64,000 nt of DNA from Gemmatimonadaceae bacterium (GCA_030835125.1 JAUQWM010000023.1:1-64000), one strand, 5' to 3'; shown: positions 25,556 to 34,235, counted from the first letter of the stretch. Notes: a model not told the origin generated them from the letters alone. Numbers and translations: made by a program.

Positions 25556-25822
25556 TCACAACTTTCGGGAGAGCACGTCTTTGATCGCGGCGTTCTCGAG
25601 CGCGAGTTCCGCGTACATCCGCTTCAACTTGGCGTTCTCCGCCTCCAGTTCTTTCAGGCGGGTCAGATCCTTCACCGTCGCCCCACCATACTTGGATCGC
25701 CACAGGAAGTAGGTCGGGCGGCTAATCCCATGCTTCCGGATGATGTCCGCCACGGGTACGCCGGCCTCGCCCTCCTTCAACACCGCCACGATCTGGGATT
25801 CGGTAAATCGGGACTTCCTCAT
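25556..25822 (-). CDS. IS3-family transposase, orfA (HTH/leucine zipper)
   Basis: 88 residues. Typical IS3 orfA: MRKSRFTESQIVAVLKE, GVPVADIIRKHGISRPTYF (HTH) and YGGATVKDLTRLKELEAENAKLKRM split by a leucine-zipper heptad pattern. It binds the element ends and joins orfB by frameshifting. Confidence 0.92.
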   Translation of the reverse strand: MRKSRFTESQIVAVLKEGEAGVPVADIIRKHGISRPTYFLWRSKYGGATVKDLTRLKELEAENAKLKRMYAELALENAAIKDVLSRKL

Positions 25823-25934
25823 CGGGGAATGCCTCCTGATGGCACCCCGAAAGTCTAAAGCTCAACGGTCGACCTGATAGGGGAGCTTACCGAAGGCCGG
25901 GCGGTTCGGAGCCGGCCTCCCACATCCGTTCGGA

Positions 25935-26285
25935 TTATCGCCTGGTCTTGGTTCGCCTGCGCGAGAGCTTGCGTTCGATCGCCTTCTTTGACTTGGCCAT
26001 CTCGGTGTGCACCACCTCGAAGGTTTGTCGGACTCCATCCCGCACGCCCTGGAGGTATGCCGCTTCAACGATTTGCGTGATTCGGGCGGCTTCGTACAGC
26101 GAGACGCTCGCGGCGATATCCCGAACAGCGTCGCTCACCTGCTGTGAGGCGTAGATCTCAAAAAGCACACCGCCGCGCCCATTCGCATCGTTGCCATCGG
26201 CGGTCGGGAGACCAAGTAACTCGGTTCTGTGCCTCGAGACAGTCTTCGTCCCAGTTGGCGTAGAGGGTGCGCAGTTAGTCGACAT
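25935..26285 (-). CDS. Small protein (116 aa) coupled to the GHKL ATPase
   Basis: 116 residues; ATG at 26285 overlaps the last codons of the ATPase gene by 11 bp, so translation is coupled. Not recognised. The N-terminal third looks disordered (polar, Gly/Asn-rich), then a helical part (EIYASQQVSDAVRDIAASVSLY, split over two helices) and a very basic tail (AKSKKAIERKLSRRRTKTRR). The tail suggests DNA or RNA binding. It may be the accessory subunit of the ATPase; this is inference from overlap only. Confidence 0.7.
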   Translation of the reverse strand: MSTNCAPSTPTGTKTVSRHRTELLGLPTADGNDANGRGGVLFEIYASQQVSDAVRDIAASVSLYEAARITQIVEAAYLQGVRDGVRQTFEVVHTEMAKSKKAIERKLSRRRTKTRR

Positions 26286-28224
26286 CAGCCACCTCACCAA
26301 CCCGGCCAAACTTACTGCCGAGTTCACGCTTGATAGCTTTGTCGATGTGGTACCGAGGAAGAATCGCGGCCGTCAATGCCTCACTGCTCCACAGCTTGTC
26401 TTCGACTTCGGTGTCCGTCCAGTGGGCGCTACCAGCAAGTACACGGCCGGTCATCACCGCCTCGATGAGCTGCTGCGAGAACCACTCCCGTACGCGCTCC
26501 CGAATGTAGAGCTTCGCGGTTTCGTTACCTCGATAGTTCCGCTCCCACCTGGACCGCATGTCGACAAAAACGCGGAAGTCCTCGTTGACCAAGAGCAGGT
26601 TATCGGCGGAAACGAACCTCGCCGCGCGGTCTTCCAAATCGCCAGATTGGCGCGTTTCGTTCTCGATCGAGATAAACTGTACTTCCGGAACCTTGTCGGT
26701 GACTTCCACCTGCTCTGCGATCACTGACGACGCATCAGAATCATCGAGCAGATCGGAATAGAACTTGCTTGCCCGAACGGCCTTTTTCCGTGACTCGCCA
26801 GGTTCACTGACGTCTCCGTCGAAAGACGAGTCACCGGCATCGTTCGCCGATTCACCCGTAGCTGCCTCGGCCGAATCCGACAGGACCCTGTAAGGTCCTT
26901 TCGGCGAACGGCGATAGCGCGAAAGCTTGAACAGGTCGAGGTTCAGTTTGAGGCGCTCGACGATGTTTTTCCGAACATCACCGGCACTTGCTCGAGCTGC
27001 GGCGTCCTGCTGGAGGTCTTCCAGTTGAGGCGGGAGGCTTTCACGGAACTCACGAGCCCACTCCGACCAGGGGAGCGGCCCGCCATCGATCAAGAGACGG
27101 GCCCGCGCAGTATCTGATGTCAATGAGGGATACTTCTTCGAATCGGGTTCCAGAACAAGTACGACCCGTTTGGTCTCAAAGACGACCCCGAACGCGATCA
27201 TCCGTGGATTGGATGTCGCGCCTGTTACCATGTCGTAGAGTTCGTCCTGCCACAACGCGGCCACGATACCCAGATTCGGATAGTGCCCCGACGCCGGGTC
27301 TGTGCCCTCCTTCAGAATGAACCAGTGAGCAACCGCCCCCGTCAGGCGCACAGTGCCGGATGAATTGGAGCTCTGCTGCAACCAGTGCTCAAGTCCGCGA
27401 ATTCGGCGCGGGTCTTCGCGGCCTCCGTCCTCCCTCTCGACTTCGACCCGCAGGTCAACGCCCTTTGGGACCCGGAAAAAACGGCTGTAGAGATACTTGA
27501 ACAGCCATCGCTTCTTTCCAGTAACGCCATCCGGGGCATCAGTGGTATCCTGGCTCTCTGAATTACCGAGGAGAAGCACCTGCGTCCCGTGATCCCGAAT
27601 CTCCGCCGGCAGTTTCGCATTCGCTACGCGAGCCCAAAGCGAGAACTGTCCAGCTGAATACTGCTGCTTGATCCCGTACTTCCGAGTATTCGGATCGAGC
27701 CACAAATGGACGAGAGCACCGTCCTTCTCGCCGTGTTTCTTCGAGATGTACACCATCCCGATCTTGTTGAGGGGGAGAGCCGAGATCTTGGCGCCCACTC
27801 CATAGTTGAATGCGTTGCCCTGCCGCCGGCCGCTCGCAGACAGGCGGTTGATATGGTCAACCATCTCAGGCCCCGTCATGCCGATGCCTGTGTCGGTGAG
27901 TACGAGCTTCTTGACGCCGTCCTTAACCTGATAATTCCACGTCACAGCACACTGACTCCCGTCCTCTGCGGCAATCAGGTCCTCCGCAGCCTGGATGCTG
28001 TTCTTCGTGAGCTCCCGAACAAACTGCGCTCGAGCGCAATCGGCATGGAGCCGGTCGACGAGGAAGGTCATGTCGTCAACCGTCATTTCGTGAGTGCGGG
28101 TGTCTTCGCGCACCGTCATTGAGGTTTCCTCGTTCCCAGCGTATTCACTCGGATACGTGATTTCGCCGTTCGCAACCCGCGAGCGCAGGCGACGCTCGCT
28201 CCTCTTTCTTCTTGTGGTCGTCAT
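26275..28224 (-). CDS. MutL/MORC-type GHKL (Hsp90-like) ATPase of an R-M-like system
   Basis: 649 residues, ATG with GAGGAA six bases upstream. GHKL motifs: N-box FVRELTKNSIQAAED (E71, N75), G1 LTDTGIGMTGPE (D111), G2 FNYGVGAKISAL (about 140-150). The remaining ~480 residues are not recognised; they contain a Ser/Asp-rich acidic linker near residues 440-470. Such MutL/MORC-like ATPases were described beside C5 methylases and Vsr nucleases in predicted restriction-modification systems (Iyer and colleagues). It is divergent from the Dcm/Vsr pair and coupled to the 116-aa gene. Composition is AT-richer than flanks, a sign of transfer. Confidence 0.85.
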   Translation of the reverse strand: MTTTRRKRSERRLRSRVANGEITYPSEYAGNEETSMTVREDTRTHEMTVDDMTFLVDRLHADCARAQFVRELTKNSIQAAEDLIAAEDGSQCAVTWNYQVKDGVKKLVLTDTGIGMTGPEMVDHINRLSASGRRQGNAFNYGVGAKISALPLNKIGMVYISKKHGEKDGALVHLWLDPNTRKYGIKQQYSAGQFSLWARVANAKLPAEIRDHGTQVLLLGNSESQDTTDAPDGVTGKKRWLFKYLYSRFFRVPKGVDLRVEVEREDGGREDPRRIRGLEHWLQQSSNSSGTVRLTGAVAHWFILKEGTDPASGHYPNLGIVAALWQDELYDMVTGATSNPRMIAFGVVFETKRVVLVLEPDSKKYPSLTSDTARARLLIDGGPLPWSEWAREFRESLPPQLEDLQQDAAARASAGDVRKNIVERLKLNLDLFKLSRYRRSPKGPYRVLSDSAEAATGESANDAGDSSFDGDVSEPGESRKKAVRASKFYSDLLDDSDASSVIAEQVEVTDKVPEVQFISIENETRQSGDLEDRAARFVSADNLLLVNEDFRVFVDMRSRWERNYRGNETAKLYIRERVREWFSQQLIEAVMTGRVLAGSAHWTDTEVEDKLWSSEALTAAILPRYHIDKAIKRELGSKFGRVGEVADVD

Positions 28225-28664
28225 AATTCCTCGCGCTCAGAGGCAGTAGCCTGGAGCAGGAGTGCTCGTAAATGCCACCGATGCGGGGTCGACAAAAGCG
28301 TCGACGCGGCTGCGATGGCAGTCCGAGCGTGGAAAGTGAGAACTGGGGTCTAAAAGGCCGGTGAAAACGGCCACTGGAACCCGGTGTCGTCGCGGGCTTC
28401 CTGTTCGGCGGGCATGCCGCCCCGGCGCGCCACTGCGCGCGTGTCGTCATAGATCGTCCTCATCGCTGGGGCTGGGCCACGGAGCTGATGCTGGCACCCT
28501 TGAACCACGAACGCGGATCCAAAGACACAGGATGGGCTCGTGATACCTCGAGTGCACGGTGAAATTTACTCGATGCGGCTCTTGGCCGCGCCCCAACTAG
28601 GTAAGTCGGTGCCTGACTGACTTCACTGTGGTGTAACCTGTTGCCATAGAGAGAGTTGCGCGAC
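28225..28664. other. Divergent control region of the defence island
   Basis: No gene seen. It separates the ATPase gene (left) and the Dcm gene (right) and must hold both promoters. A visible element is two copies of the palindrome GTCGAC (28288-28293 and 28300-28305) separated by AAAAGC, a possible operator. A GAGAGAG ribosome binding site lies just before the Dcm ATG. I could not identify -10/-35 boxes with confidence. Confidence 0.45.
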
Positions 28665-29750
28665 ATGTACAAGAGCGTGGAGCTTTTCGCGGGAGCTGGG
28701 GGAATGGCGATAGGCTTAAGTCGAGCCGGCTTCTCCCATGCCGCTCTCGTAGAGTCTGACCCAGCAGCCTTCGCGACGTTGGTGGCAAATGCCGAACTGT
28801 TCGGTGGTGCGGACGACTTCGTCTTCGACGAAGTGCAGAACGTCGACTACAGACAGTACAAAAACGTGGACCTTTTGGCTGCCGGAGCCCCCTGTCAGCC
28901 ATGGTCCCAGGCCGGCAAGCGACTACAGGATCGCGACCATCGAAACCTGTTTCCAGAAGTCTTACGCGCGCAGTCGGAACTTCTCCCGCGCGCAGTTCTG
29001 ATCGAGAATGTGAGAGGGCTCGCAGCGGCCAGGTCAGGGTTATTCGTTGAACGCTTGAGTCTCGCGCTTGAGCATCCCCAATCCGCCGTCGCCGTTGGGC
29101 CAGCTATCTGGCGCGCAGTGCCCGAAGACCTGAGACGTGAACTTGACGCGGCGCCGACCAACAACGTCCGCTACCGCGTTAGGTGGGCAACGCTCCAAGC
29201 CGCTGATTATGGCATCCCACAGATGCGCAGTCGTCTCTTTCTCGTTGCGCTGCGGAATGATGTTGTTGGCGACTGGATTCCACCGGTTCCCACGCACCGC
29301 AGGAAGGGAGTTGCCGGACTGAAGAATCAAGCTAGAGTCGCGACGAATGGTCATCCACTCCTCCCAGGATGGCGAACGGTGCAAGAGGCCATCGGAGACC
29401 TGCCGTCGCCAACTAGGTCGGATGTCGTGAGGCCCTCGTGGCATTTTCACCAGCCTGGAGCACGGAGCTACAACGGACACACTGGTAGCCGACCCGATAG
29501 GCCCGCGAAAACGTTGAAAGCAGGGGTCCATGGCGTCGCTGGGGGTGAGAACACGCTTCGGCTGCGAAACGGGAGAGTGCGGTACTTCACAATCCGAGAA
29601 GCGGCGAGACTCCAAACGTTTCCAGACGCGCACGAGTTCGCAGGCAGCTGGTGCGATGCGGTTCGCCAAGTTGGGAACGCCGTTCCGGTTGTTCTGGCTG
29701 AGGCCGTGGGGAGGAGCATCATGAGTGTACTGACAGAGTCTTCTGTCTAG
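28665..29750 (+). CDS. dcm: C5 cytosine DNA methyltransferase
   Basis: 361 residues from ATG (a TTG nine bases upstream is possible). All catalytic motifs are present: I FAGAGGMAIGLSRAG, IV GAPCQPWS with catalytic Cys about residue 77, VI ENVRG (114-118), VIII IPQMRSRLFLVAL, and X RQVGNAVPVVLAEA at the C-terminus. The target recognition region lies between VIII and IX (about residues 220-290). It protects a host site or makes 5mC; the recognition sequence is unknown. The Vsr-like gene starts one base after its stop. Confidence 0.95.
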   Translation: MYKSVELFAGAGGMAIGLSRAGFSHAALVESDPAAFATLVANAELFGGADDFVFDEVQNVDYRQYKNVDLLAAGAPCQPWSQAGKRLQDRDHRNLFPEVLRAQSELLPRAVLIENVRGLAAARSGLFVERLSLALEHPQSAVAVGPAIWRAVPEDLRRELDAAPTNNVRYRVRWATLQAADYGIPQMRSRLFLVALRNDVVGDWIPPVPTHRRKGVAGLKNQARVATNGHPLLPGWRTVQEAIGDLPSPTRSDVVRPSWHFHQPGARSYNGHTGSRPDRPAKTLKAGVHGVAGGENTLRLRNGRVRYFTIREAARLQTFPDAHEFAGSWCDAVRQVGNAVPVVLAEAVGRSIMSVLTESSV

Positions 29751-29751
29751 C

Positions 29752-30219
29752 GTGGCACACTTGAAAAGACCCAGAAGGCCATACCGGCCTCGAGACAAGG
29801 CCGCCACATCCCGAATCATGTCGTCCGTCAAAGCAAGGGACGGCAAAGCAGAGCTGGCCATACGGTCCGCGCTTTGGAGGCTAGGAATGCGATTCCGTGT
29901 GCACTCGAGCGAACTCATAGGTCGGCCAGACCTGGTCTTCGCGCGTTCCAGAGTAGTGCTGTTCGTTGACGGAGATTTCTGGCACGGTAGGGCGGTGCGG
30001 CTTCACGGAAGCCGCGCTTACCGGTGGCTATTCCGCTCATCAAATCGTGCGTTCTGGGTGAAGAAGATCCGCGAGAACATCCGTCGCGACGATCTGGTTA
30101 CGCGAATGCTACGCGAAGAAGGATGGCGAGTAATTCGACTGTGGGAGAGCAGTGTGTTGCGCGATCCGGCATTGGCGGCCGCACGCGTAGCGTCGGTCAT
30201 TCGCAGTCGCCTGCCATGA
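29752..30219 (+). CDS. Vsr-type endonuclease, zinc-less FVDGDFWHG subfamily
   Basis: 155 residues, GTG start one base after the Dcm stop. Family features: SRIMSSVKARDGKAE near the N-terminus, LGMRFRVHSSELIGRPDLVF with the catalytic Asp, VVLFVDGDFWHG, RAFWVKKIRENIRRDD, and GWRVIRLWES. In E. coli Vsr the centre reads THGCFWH and zinc is bound by Cys/His; here the first Cys is Asp and the later zinc Cys/His are absent. This fits a separate subfamily that may act as the restriction nuclease of the Dcm pair rather than mismatch repair. That function is inference. Confidence 0.85.
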   Translation: MAHLKRPRRPYRPRDKAATSRIMSSVKARDGKAELAIRSALWRLGMRFRVHSSELIGRPDLVFARSRVVLFVDGDFWHGRAVRLHGSRAYRWLFRSSNRAFWVKKIRENIRRDDLVTRMLREEGWRVIRLWESSVLRDPALAAARVASVIRSRLP

Positions 30220-30531
30220 ACTAGGTGCGGCTGATGGCGATGTTGTAGTACGGGAAGCTGGGATTGTCTGGATTCTCAATAGACACCCGTTGAGTTCACA
30301 GCCTCTGGTAGACCCGTCGGGGGAGCCTCGGGACCAAGCGAACTACTTGTTCCTGCCAAGCTAGTGGTTGCCGGTTACGACGCTATGACGGTGCCGCGTC
30401 CCAAGTTCGGCAAGCTTCATTCTGGTGGTGATGTCCTATCAGGAACCGGGGTTAGGCGGCGACGACCGTGCTTGGTGCCACGCGCGTCTGGGCAAGGAAT
30501 CAGTCCGCGCTGTCCCATCAAGGCCGCTCGC
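30220..30531. other. Right edge of the island; possible gene remnant
   Basis: No intact gene. On the minus strand an open stretch ends with codons for NPDNPSFPYYNIAISRT and a TAG at 30223-30225, but a stop closes it after about 25 codons. It may be the decayed C-terminus of an older gene. The rest looks like AT-richer, non-coding sequence that returns to high GC near 30440. Confidence 0.3.
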
Positions 30532-31092
30532 TCAGTGAGGCGTCCTGACGCGCCGAACGACGAAGCGACCGAGCACACCCACCACCAGGAGCGCAATCGT
30601 CACCGCCACGACCGGCACCAGCAGCGCCACCACGATAGCCCCCACGCTGATCCCATCCTCGGCGACACTCACCGCCGGATTCAGCGCCCCGCCACTCACC
30701 ACCGTGCTCTTCAGGCGCGCCGTGGCCGCGATCGCGTGAACCCCGCCGGCCACCGGCGCGCCTAACGCCAGCGCCAGGAGCATCGCCACCGCCGGCGGAA
30801 AGCCGCCCCACACGCTGAACGCAACTACCGCACCGGCGACCGGACCCACGAGCGTGTGCACGGCGTCCAGCGCATTGTCCACCACCGGGACCTTGTCGGC
30901 CGCCAGCTCGAGCAGCGTCGCCAGGCCCAGCCCCACCAGGCCGGCGTCCGACGACAGCCAGTCCATCCCCGGCGCCATGGTCCAGTCGAGGTACCGCGCC
31001 GCCAGCCCGGCGCCGAACAACGGCATGAATGCCCGCAACCCGGCCGAGGCGGCCAGCACGATCCCGGCCGCCCCCGCCATCAACAGGTCCAT
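30532..31092 (-). CDS. DUF4126 family membrane protein
   Basis: 186 residues, Ala/Gly-rich with about five hydrophobic helices. Characteristic DUF4126 parts: AASAGLRAFMPLFG, LELAADKVPVVDNALDAVHTLVGPVAGA, GAPVAGGVHAIAATARL and TVVSGGALNPAVS. Function unknown. It lies directly right of the defence island, on the same strand as and 10 bp from the dodecin gene upstream. Confidence 0.85.
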   Translation of the reverse strand: MDLLMAGAAGIVLAASAGLRAFMPLFGAGLAARYLDWTMAPGMDWLSSDAGLVGLGLATLLELAADKVPVVDNALDAVHTLVGPVAGAVVAFSVWGGFPPAVAMLLALALGAPVAGGVHAIAATARLKSTVVSGGALNPAVSVAEDGISVGAIVVALLVPVVAVTIALLVVGVLGRFVVRRVRTPH

Positions 31093-31102
31093 CGCCGCCG
31101 CG

Positions 31103-31306
31103 TCAGTCGTCCAGGATGAACGTCACCTTCAGGATCACGCGATACTCCGTGATCTTCCCCTTCGAGATCTTCACCTTCTGGTCCTTCACCCACGCGCCGC
31201 TCACGTTGCGCAGCGTCTCGTCAGCGCGCTTGATGCCGGACTTGATGGCATCCTCGAAGCTCTTGGGGGACGACGCCTGGATCTCGGTGATCTTGGCAAC
31301 AGACAT
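31103..31306 (-). CDS. Dodecin family protein
   Basis: 67 residues. Typical dodecin: MSVAKITEIQASSPKSFEDA, then IKRADETLRNVSGAWV with the flavin-stacking Trp and KISKGKITEYRVILKVTF. Dodecins form dodecamers that store and protect flavins in the cytoplasm. It shares strand and a 10-bp junction with the DUF4126 gene. Confidence 0.92.
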   Translation of the reverse strand: MSVAKITEIQASSPKSFEDAIKSGIKRADETLRNVSGAWVKDQKVKISKGKITEYRVILKVTFILDD

Positions 31307-31488
31307 TGGTGTGCTCCGGTGTGGGAATCCCTGGCAACCCCTCCCCGCGAAGCAACGCCCGAATCAGGGTCCCCGCAAGGATCTGTCCGGGACACACCAC
31401 ACTCCACTCCGCCTCGAAGACCGTGGTGTCACACGGGGGCCCGGGACCCATCATCGCCCTTCGCAATCGCAGCCAGGACACCACGCGC

Positions 31489-33657
31489 TCACTCCCTGCC
31501 GAGCGACCACCGCACTCCCGCGTTCATCACGAACCCGTCCAGTGGCGCCCACACATCGTTCGTCCAGCGCCCACCCTTCCCGATCGATGGCCGCACCAGC
31601 GGATCCCACTTTGTCTGTCGCACATCCAGCAGGTTCTCGGCGTTCACGAACAACCGCGCCGACCCGAACGCGCGCTCCACGAGCGCACCGACATACAGGA
31701 ACGGCTTCCCCTGCGACCGGAACGGATCGTCGTCGAGCCCCTGGCGCCCCGTGTAGTAGAACTCCAGCCCGGCTCGCATCACGCCCTCGCTCTCGTACGA
31801 GGCGACCAGCCCGGCCTGGTGACGCGGTGTGAGCGGCGAGACTCGGCGGGCCCCGGTCTCGGGGTCCGCCTCCGTGGATTGCACGTGCGTGTACGTGAGC
31901 GTCACCCGCAGGGGATCGGCATGCCACCGCGCCAGCAACTCCCCACCCACGGTCCTCGTGTCGAGGCCCAGGTTCACCAGCTCCACCCGCGGCACCGCCG
32001 TCAAGGCATCGCGCACACCAATGGGATCGCGGATCACCGACGCAAAACCCGTCGCGTTCAACTCCACGCTCCCCACCTGTCCACCGACATCGAGCGACCC
32101 GCCCACGGCGCGCTCGGCGCCAAGCCCGACCAGTGGACGCATCGCCGAGAGGCCGACGACCTCGGTCTCCTCCGTGAATGGGGTCGGCGCGAAGAACCCG
32201 CTCCCCACCGACGCGCGCAACGTCCACGGCTCGGTGAGCCGGTACAGCACGGACAGTCGTGGACTGGCGAACGCGCCATACTCGCTGTGCCAGTCGGCGC
32301 GGACGGAACCCGTCAGCGAAACGCGATCGCCAACATCCGTCGTCAACTGCGTGAACACACCCGGGGTCGTGAACGAAAAGTCGAAGCCATCCAGGTCCCG
32401 CGCGTCGTATGACTCGGCGAGCATTGCCGCGCCGAACACCCACGTTTGCCTCCCGCGCATGGCGGTGAATGCCGCCTCTCCGAACCAGGTCCGGTGCTCG
32501 TCGCGCTCGCGCACCGAGCCGAACACATGCCGGTGATCCTGCGTGCTGAAGGACCCGCGCAGGCTGAGCAGGCCTGAACCACCCACGAGCCCCCGATACG
32601 TGCCGCCGGCGTCGAATCGCCGCGTCCGCAAACGCTCGGGATAGGGCGAGCCGTCGGGCGCCAGCCCCTCGGGCATCGTCCCGCCGTTCCGGCTCTCGAA
32701 GGTGGTGCCGGCGGTGAGCATCGCCGCGCCGCCGTCCTCCGACGACCAGAACAGGCGCGGGCGGATGACGCCTCGCGAATAGCCCGGCAGGTCGGTCCAA
32801 TCGTCTCCGTCGCGGTCCTTCTGCGCCTGCGAATGCGCGCCGGCGAGCAGGGTGTAACTCCAGTCCCCGAGCATGTTGCCCAGGAACGCCACCCCATCCG
32901 TCCCGCCGAGCGACGTCTGGTTGAGCAGGAGGTCGCGGATCGGACCCTCGGTGGGGCGGCGGGACTGCAGGTTCACGACGCCGCCTAACGCAGTCCCGCC
33001 GTACAGCGCCGACGCCACGCCCTTGATGACCTCGACCCCGCCCAGGTCCATGGGCGGGACCTGGAGGAGGCCGAGTCCGCCGGTCTGCCCGCCGTACAAC
33101 GGCAACCCGTCGGACAGCAGTTGCGTGTACCGGCCGCGCAGTCCCTGCACCCGTACCGACGCGCCCCCCAGCGACGGCGACGACACCTGGACGCGCAATC
33201 CGCTGGTCTCGTTCAGCATCATGGTGATGTCGCCAGGCGTCATGAGCAGCTTCTCGACCACCTCTTCCGCACCTAACGCCTCTACGCGCACGGGGTCGTC
33301 CTCGATGCGCCGTTCGCTCCGGGTGGCGCTGACGACGACACCGGTCAACTCGGTCTCGCGCTCGCGCAGCACGAACGTCACCATCGTGTCGGACCCCGGC
33401 CGCAGGTCCAGCGCCACCGAATCGGGTGCGAAGCCCAGCGCCGTCACCACGATCTGCCGCGCGCCGCTCACGAGCGACAGCCGGCCCTCGCCCGACGCAC
33501 CGGTCCGGGCCCGCACCGTGTCGGCGCGAACGAGGGCCCCGTGGATCGGTGTCGAGTCTGGCCTCAGCGCGCGGACACGCACGGTGGCGCTCCCCTGCGC
33601 CGCCGCCGTGTGGCCCGCCGTCAGCACCAGCACCGCAAGAATCAGGAAACGGATCAT
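31489..33657 (-). CDS. TonB-dependent outer membrane receptor
   Basis: 722 residues; the start is the ATG opening a signal peptide (MIRFLILAVLVLTAG). An N-terminal carboxypeptidase-regulatory-like beta-sandwich (VRVRALRPDSTPIHGA) is followed by a plug domain (about 120-230: VEALGAEEVVEKLLMTP, LRVQVSSPSLGGASVRVQGL, GGVEVIKGVASALYGGTALGG) and a barrel of repeated strands ending in FVMNAGVRWSLGRE. The sequence resembles siderophore/vitamin receptors, but the ligand is not readable. A GCCTAACG motif encodes the Leu-Gly pair of ALGG. Confidence 0.9.
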   Translation of the reverse strand: MIRFLILAVLVLTAGHTAAAQGSATVRVRALRPDSTPIHGALVRADTVRARTGASGEGRLSLVSGARQIVVTALGFAPDSVALDLRPGSDTMVTFVLRERETELTGVVVSATRSERRIEDDPVRVEALGAEEVVEKLLMTPGDITMMLNETSGLRVQVSSPSLGGASVRVQGLRGRYTQLLSDGLPLYGGQTGGLGLLQVPPMDLGGVEVIKGVASALYGGTALGGVVNLQSRRPTEGPIRDLLLNQTSLGGTDGVAFLGNMLGDWSYTLLAGAHSQAQKDRDGDDWTDLPGYSRGVIRPRLFWSSEDGGAAMLTAGTTFESRNGGTMPEGLAPDGSPYPERLRTRRFDAGGTYRGLVGGSGLLSLRGSFSTQDHRHVFGSVRERDEHRTWFGEAAFTAMRGRQTWVFGAAMLAESYDARDLDGFDFSFTTPGVFTQLTTDVGDRVSLTGSVRADWHSEYGAFASPRLSVLYRLTEPWTLRASVGSGFFAPTPFTEETEVVGLSAMRPLVGLGAERAVGGSLDVGGQVGSVELNATGFASVIRDPIGVRDALTAVPRVELVNLGLDTRTVGGELLARWHADPLRVTLTYTHVQSTEADPETGARRVSPLTPRHQAGLVASYESEGVMRAGLEFYYTGRQGLDDDPFRSQGKPFLYVGALVERAFGSARLFVNAENLLDVRQTKWDPLVRPSIGKGGRWTNDVWAPLDGFVMNAGVRWSLGRE

Positions 33658-33783
33658 CCCGGAGGCGTGGATGGTTCGTGGCAGGTGACGCGGGAACCTG
33701 AACGGGGGGAACGACGACCGTCGGTGTGACACTGGTGAACTTGTAGCCGGGGTCCGGGGTCTGCATACTGCAATCGACGAGGC

Positions 33784-33831
33784 ATCAGGCATCAGGCATC
33801 AGGCATCAACATCGGGCATCAGGCATCAGGT
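33784..33831. repeat. Heptanucleotide array ATCAGGC (7 units, one shortened)
   Basis: Units ATCAGGC three times, ATCAAC (6 bp), ATCGGGC, ATCAGGC and ATCAGGT. Lies between the divergent TonB receptor and the small secreted protein, 20 bp before the ATG of the latter. Confidence 0.85.
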
Positions 33832-33851
33832 TCTCACAGGCAGACGTCGAC

Positions 33852-34235
33852 ATGCATATTCTCCGCGCGCTCTTCGCGATGGCCATTGTGGCCACGCCGG
33901 TACTGGCTCAGACGAAAGGCCAGGACAAGGTTGACCTTACCGGGAAGTGGGACCTCACCGCCATGTCGCAGGGGGAGACCGGTGCCGCCGAAGTGACGCT
34001 CATCCAGCGCGGCGACTCGCTGATCGGACGTTACGCCCACAAGACCCTCGGGGACCTGGAGGTCGTGGGCAACGTGAAAGGGCGCGACTTCGCCTTCGTC
34101 TTCAACGCGCCCTTCAACGGGCAGCAACTGCCCATGAACATCAAGGGCGTGGCCCAGACCCCGGACTCGCTTACCGGCACCGCGACCATGGGGCCGCTCG
34201 GTTCGGCGACCTTCTTCGCGAAGCGACGCCGCTGA
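33852..34235 (+). CDS. Small secreted beta-rich protein (paralogue of 12891-13286)
   Basis: 127 residues. Signal peptide MHILRALFAMAIVATPVLAQ; the mature part has VDLTGKWDLTAMSQGE, VTLIQRGDSLIGRYAH, GDLEVVGNVKG and SATFFAKRRR, matching the protein at 12891 strand by strand. Likely the same periplasmic fold. The two copies are 20 kb apart and clearly diverged, so an old duplication. Confidence 0.75.
   Translation: MHILRALFAMAIVATPVLAQTKGQDKVDLTGKWDLTAMSQGETGAAEVTLIQRGDSLIGRYAHKTLGDLEVVGNVKGRDFAFVFNAPFNGQQLPMNIKGVAQTPDSLTGTATMGPLGSATFFAKRRR

Larger units (their letters stand above)
24685..25891. mobile_element. Complete IS3-family insertion sequence (1207 bp)
   Basis: Imperfect terminal inverted repeats of about 48 bp: the left end begins GGTAAGCTCCCC and the right end is its reverse complement, with TAGACTTTCG further in on both sides. 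Target duplication GAAG is at 24681-24684 and 25892-25895. The element carries an orfA/orfB pair in a -1 frame relation, as in the IS407/IS51 groups. It sits inside the leftward part of the GHKL ATPase island, between the 116-aa and 77-aa genes. Terminal ends and duplication are intact, so insertion may be recent. Confidence 0.88.

Noticed and set aside
24250-30532. Integrase-mediated island with attachment sites
   Set aside because: No integrase, tRNA target or direct repeats at the borders were found; the only mobile element is the internal IS.
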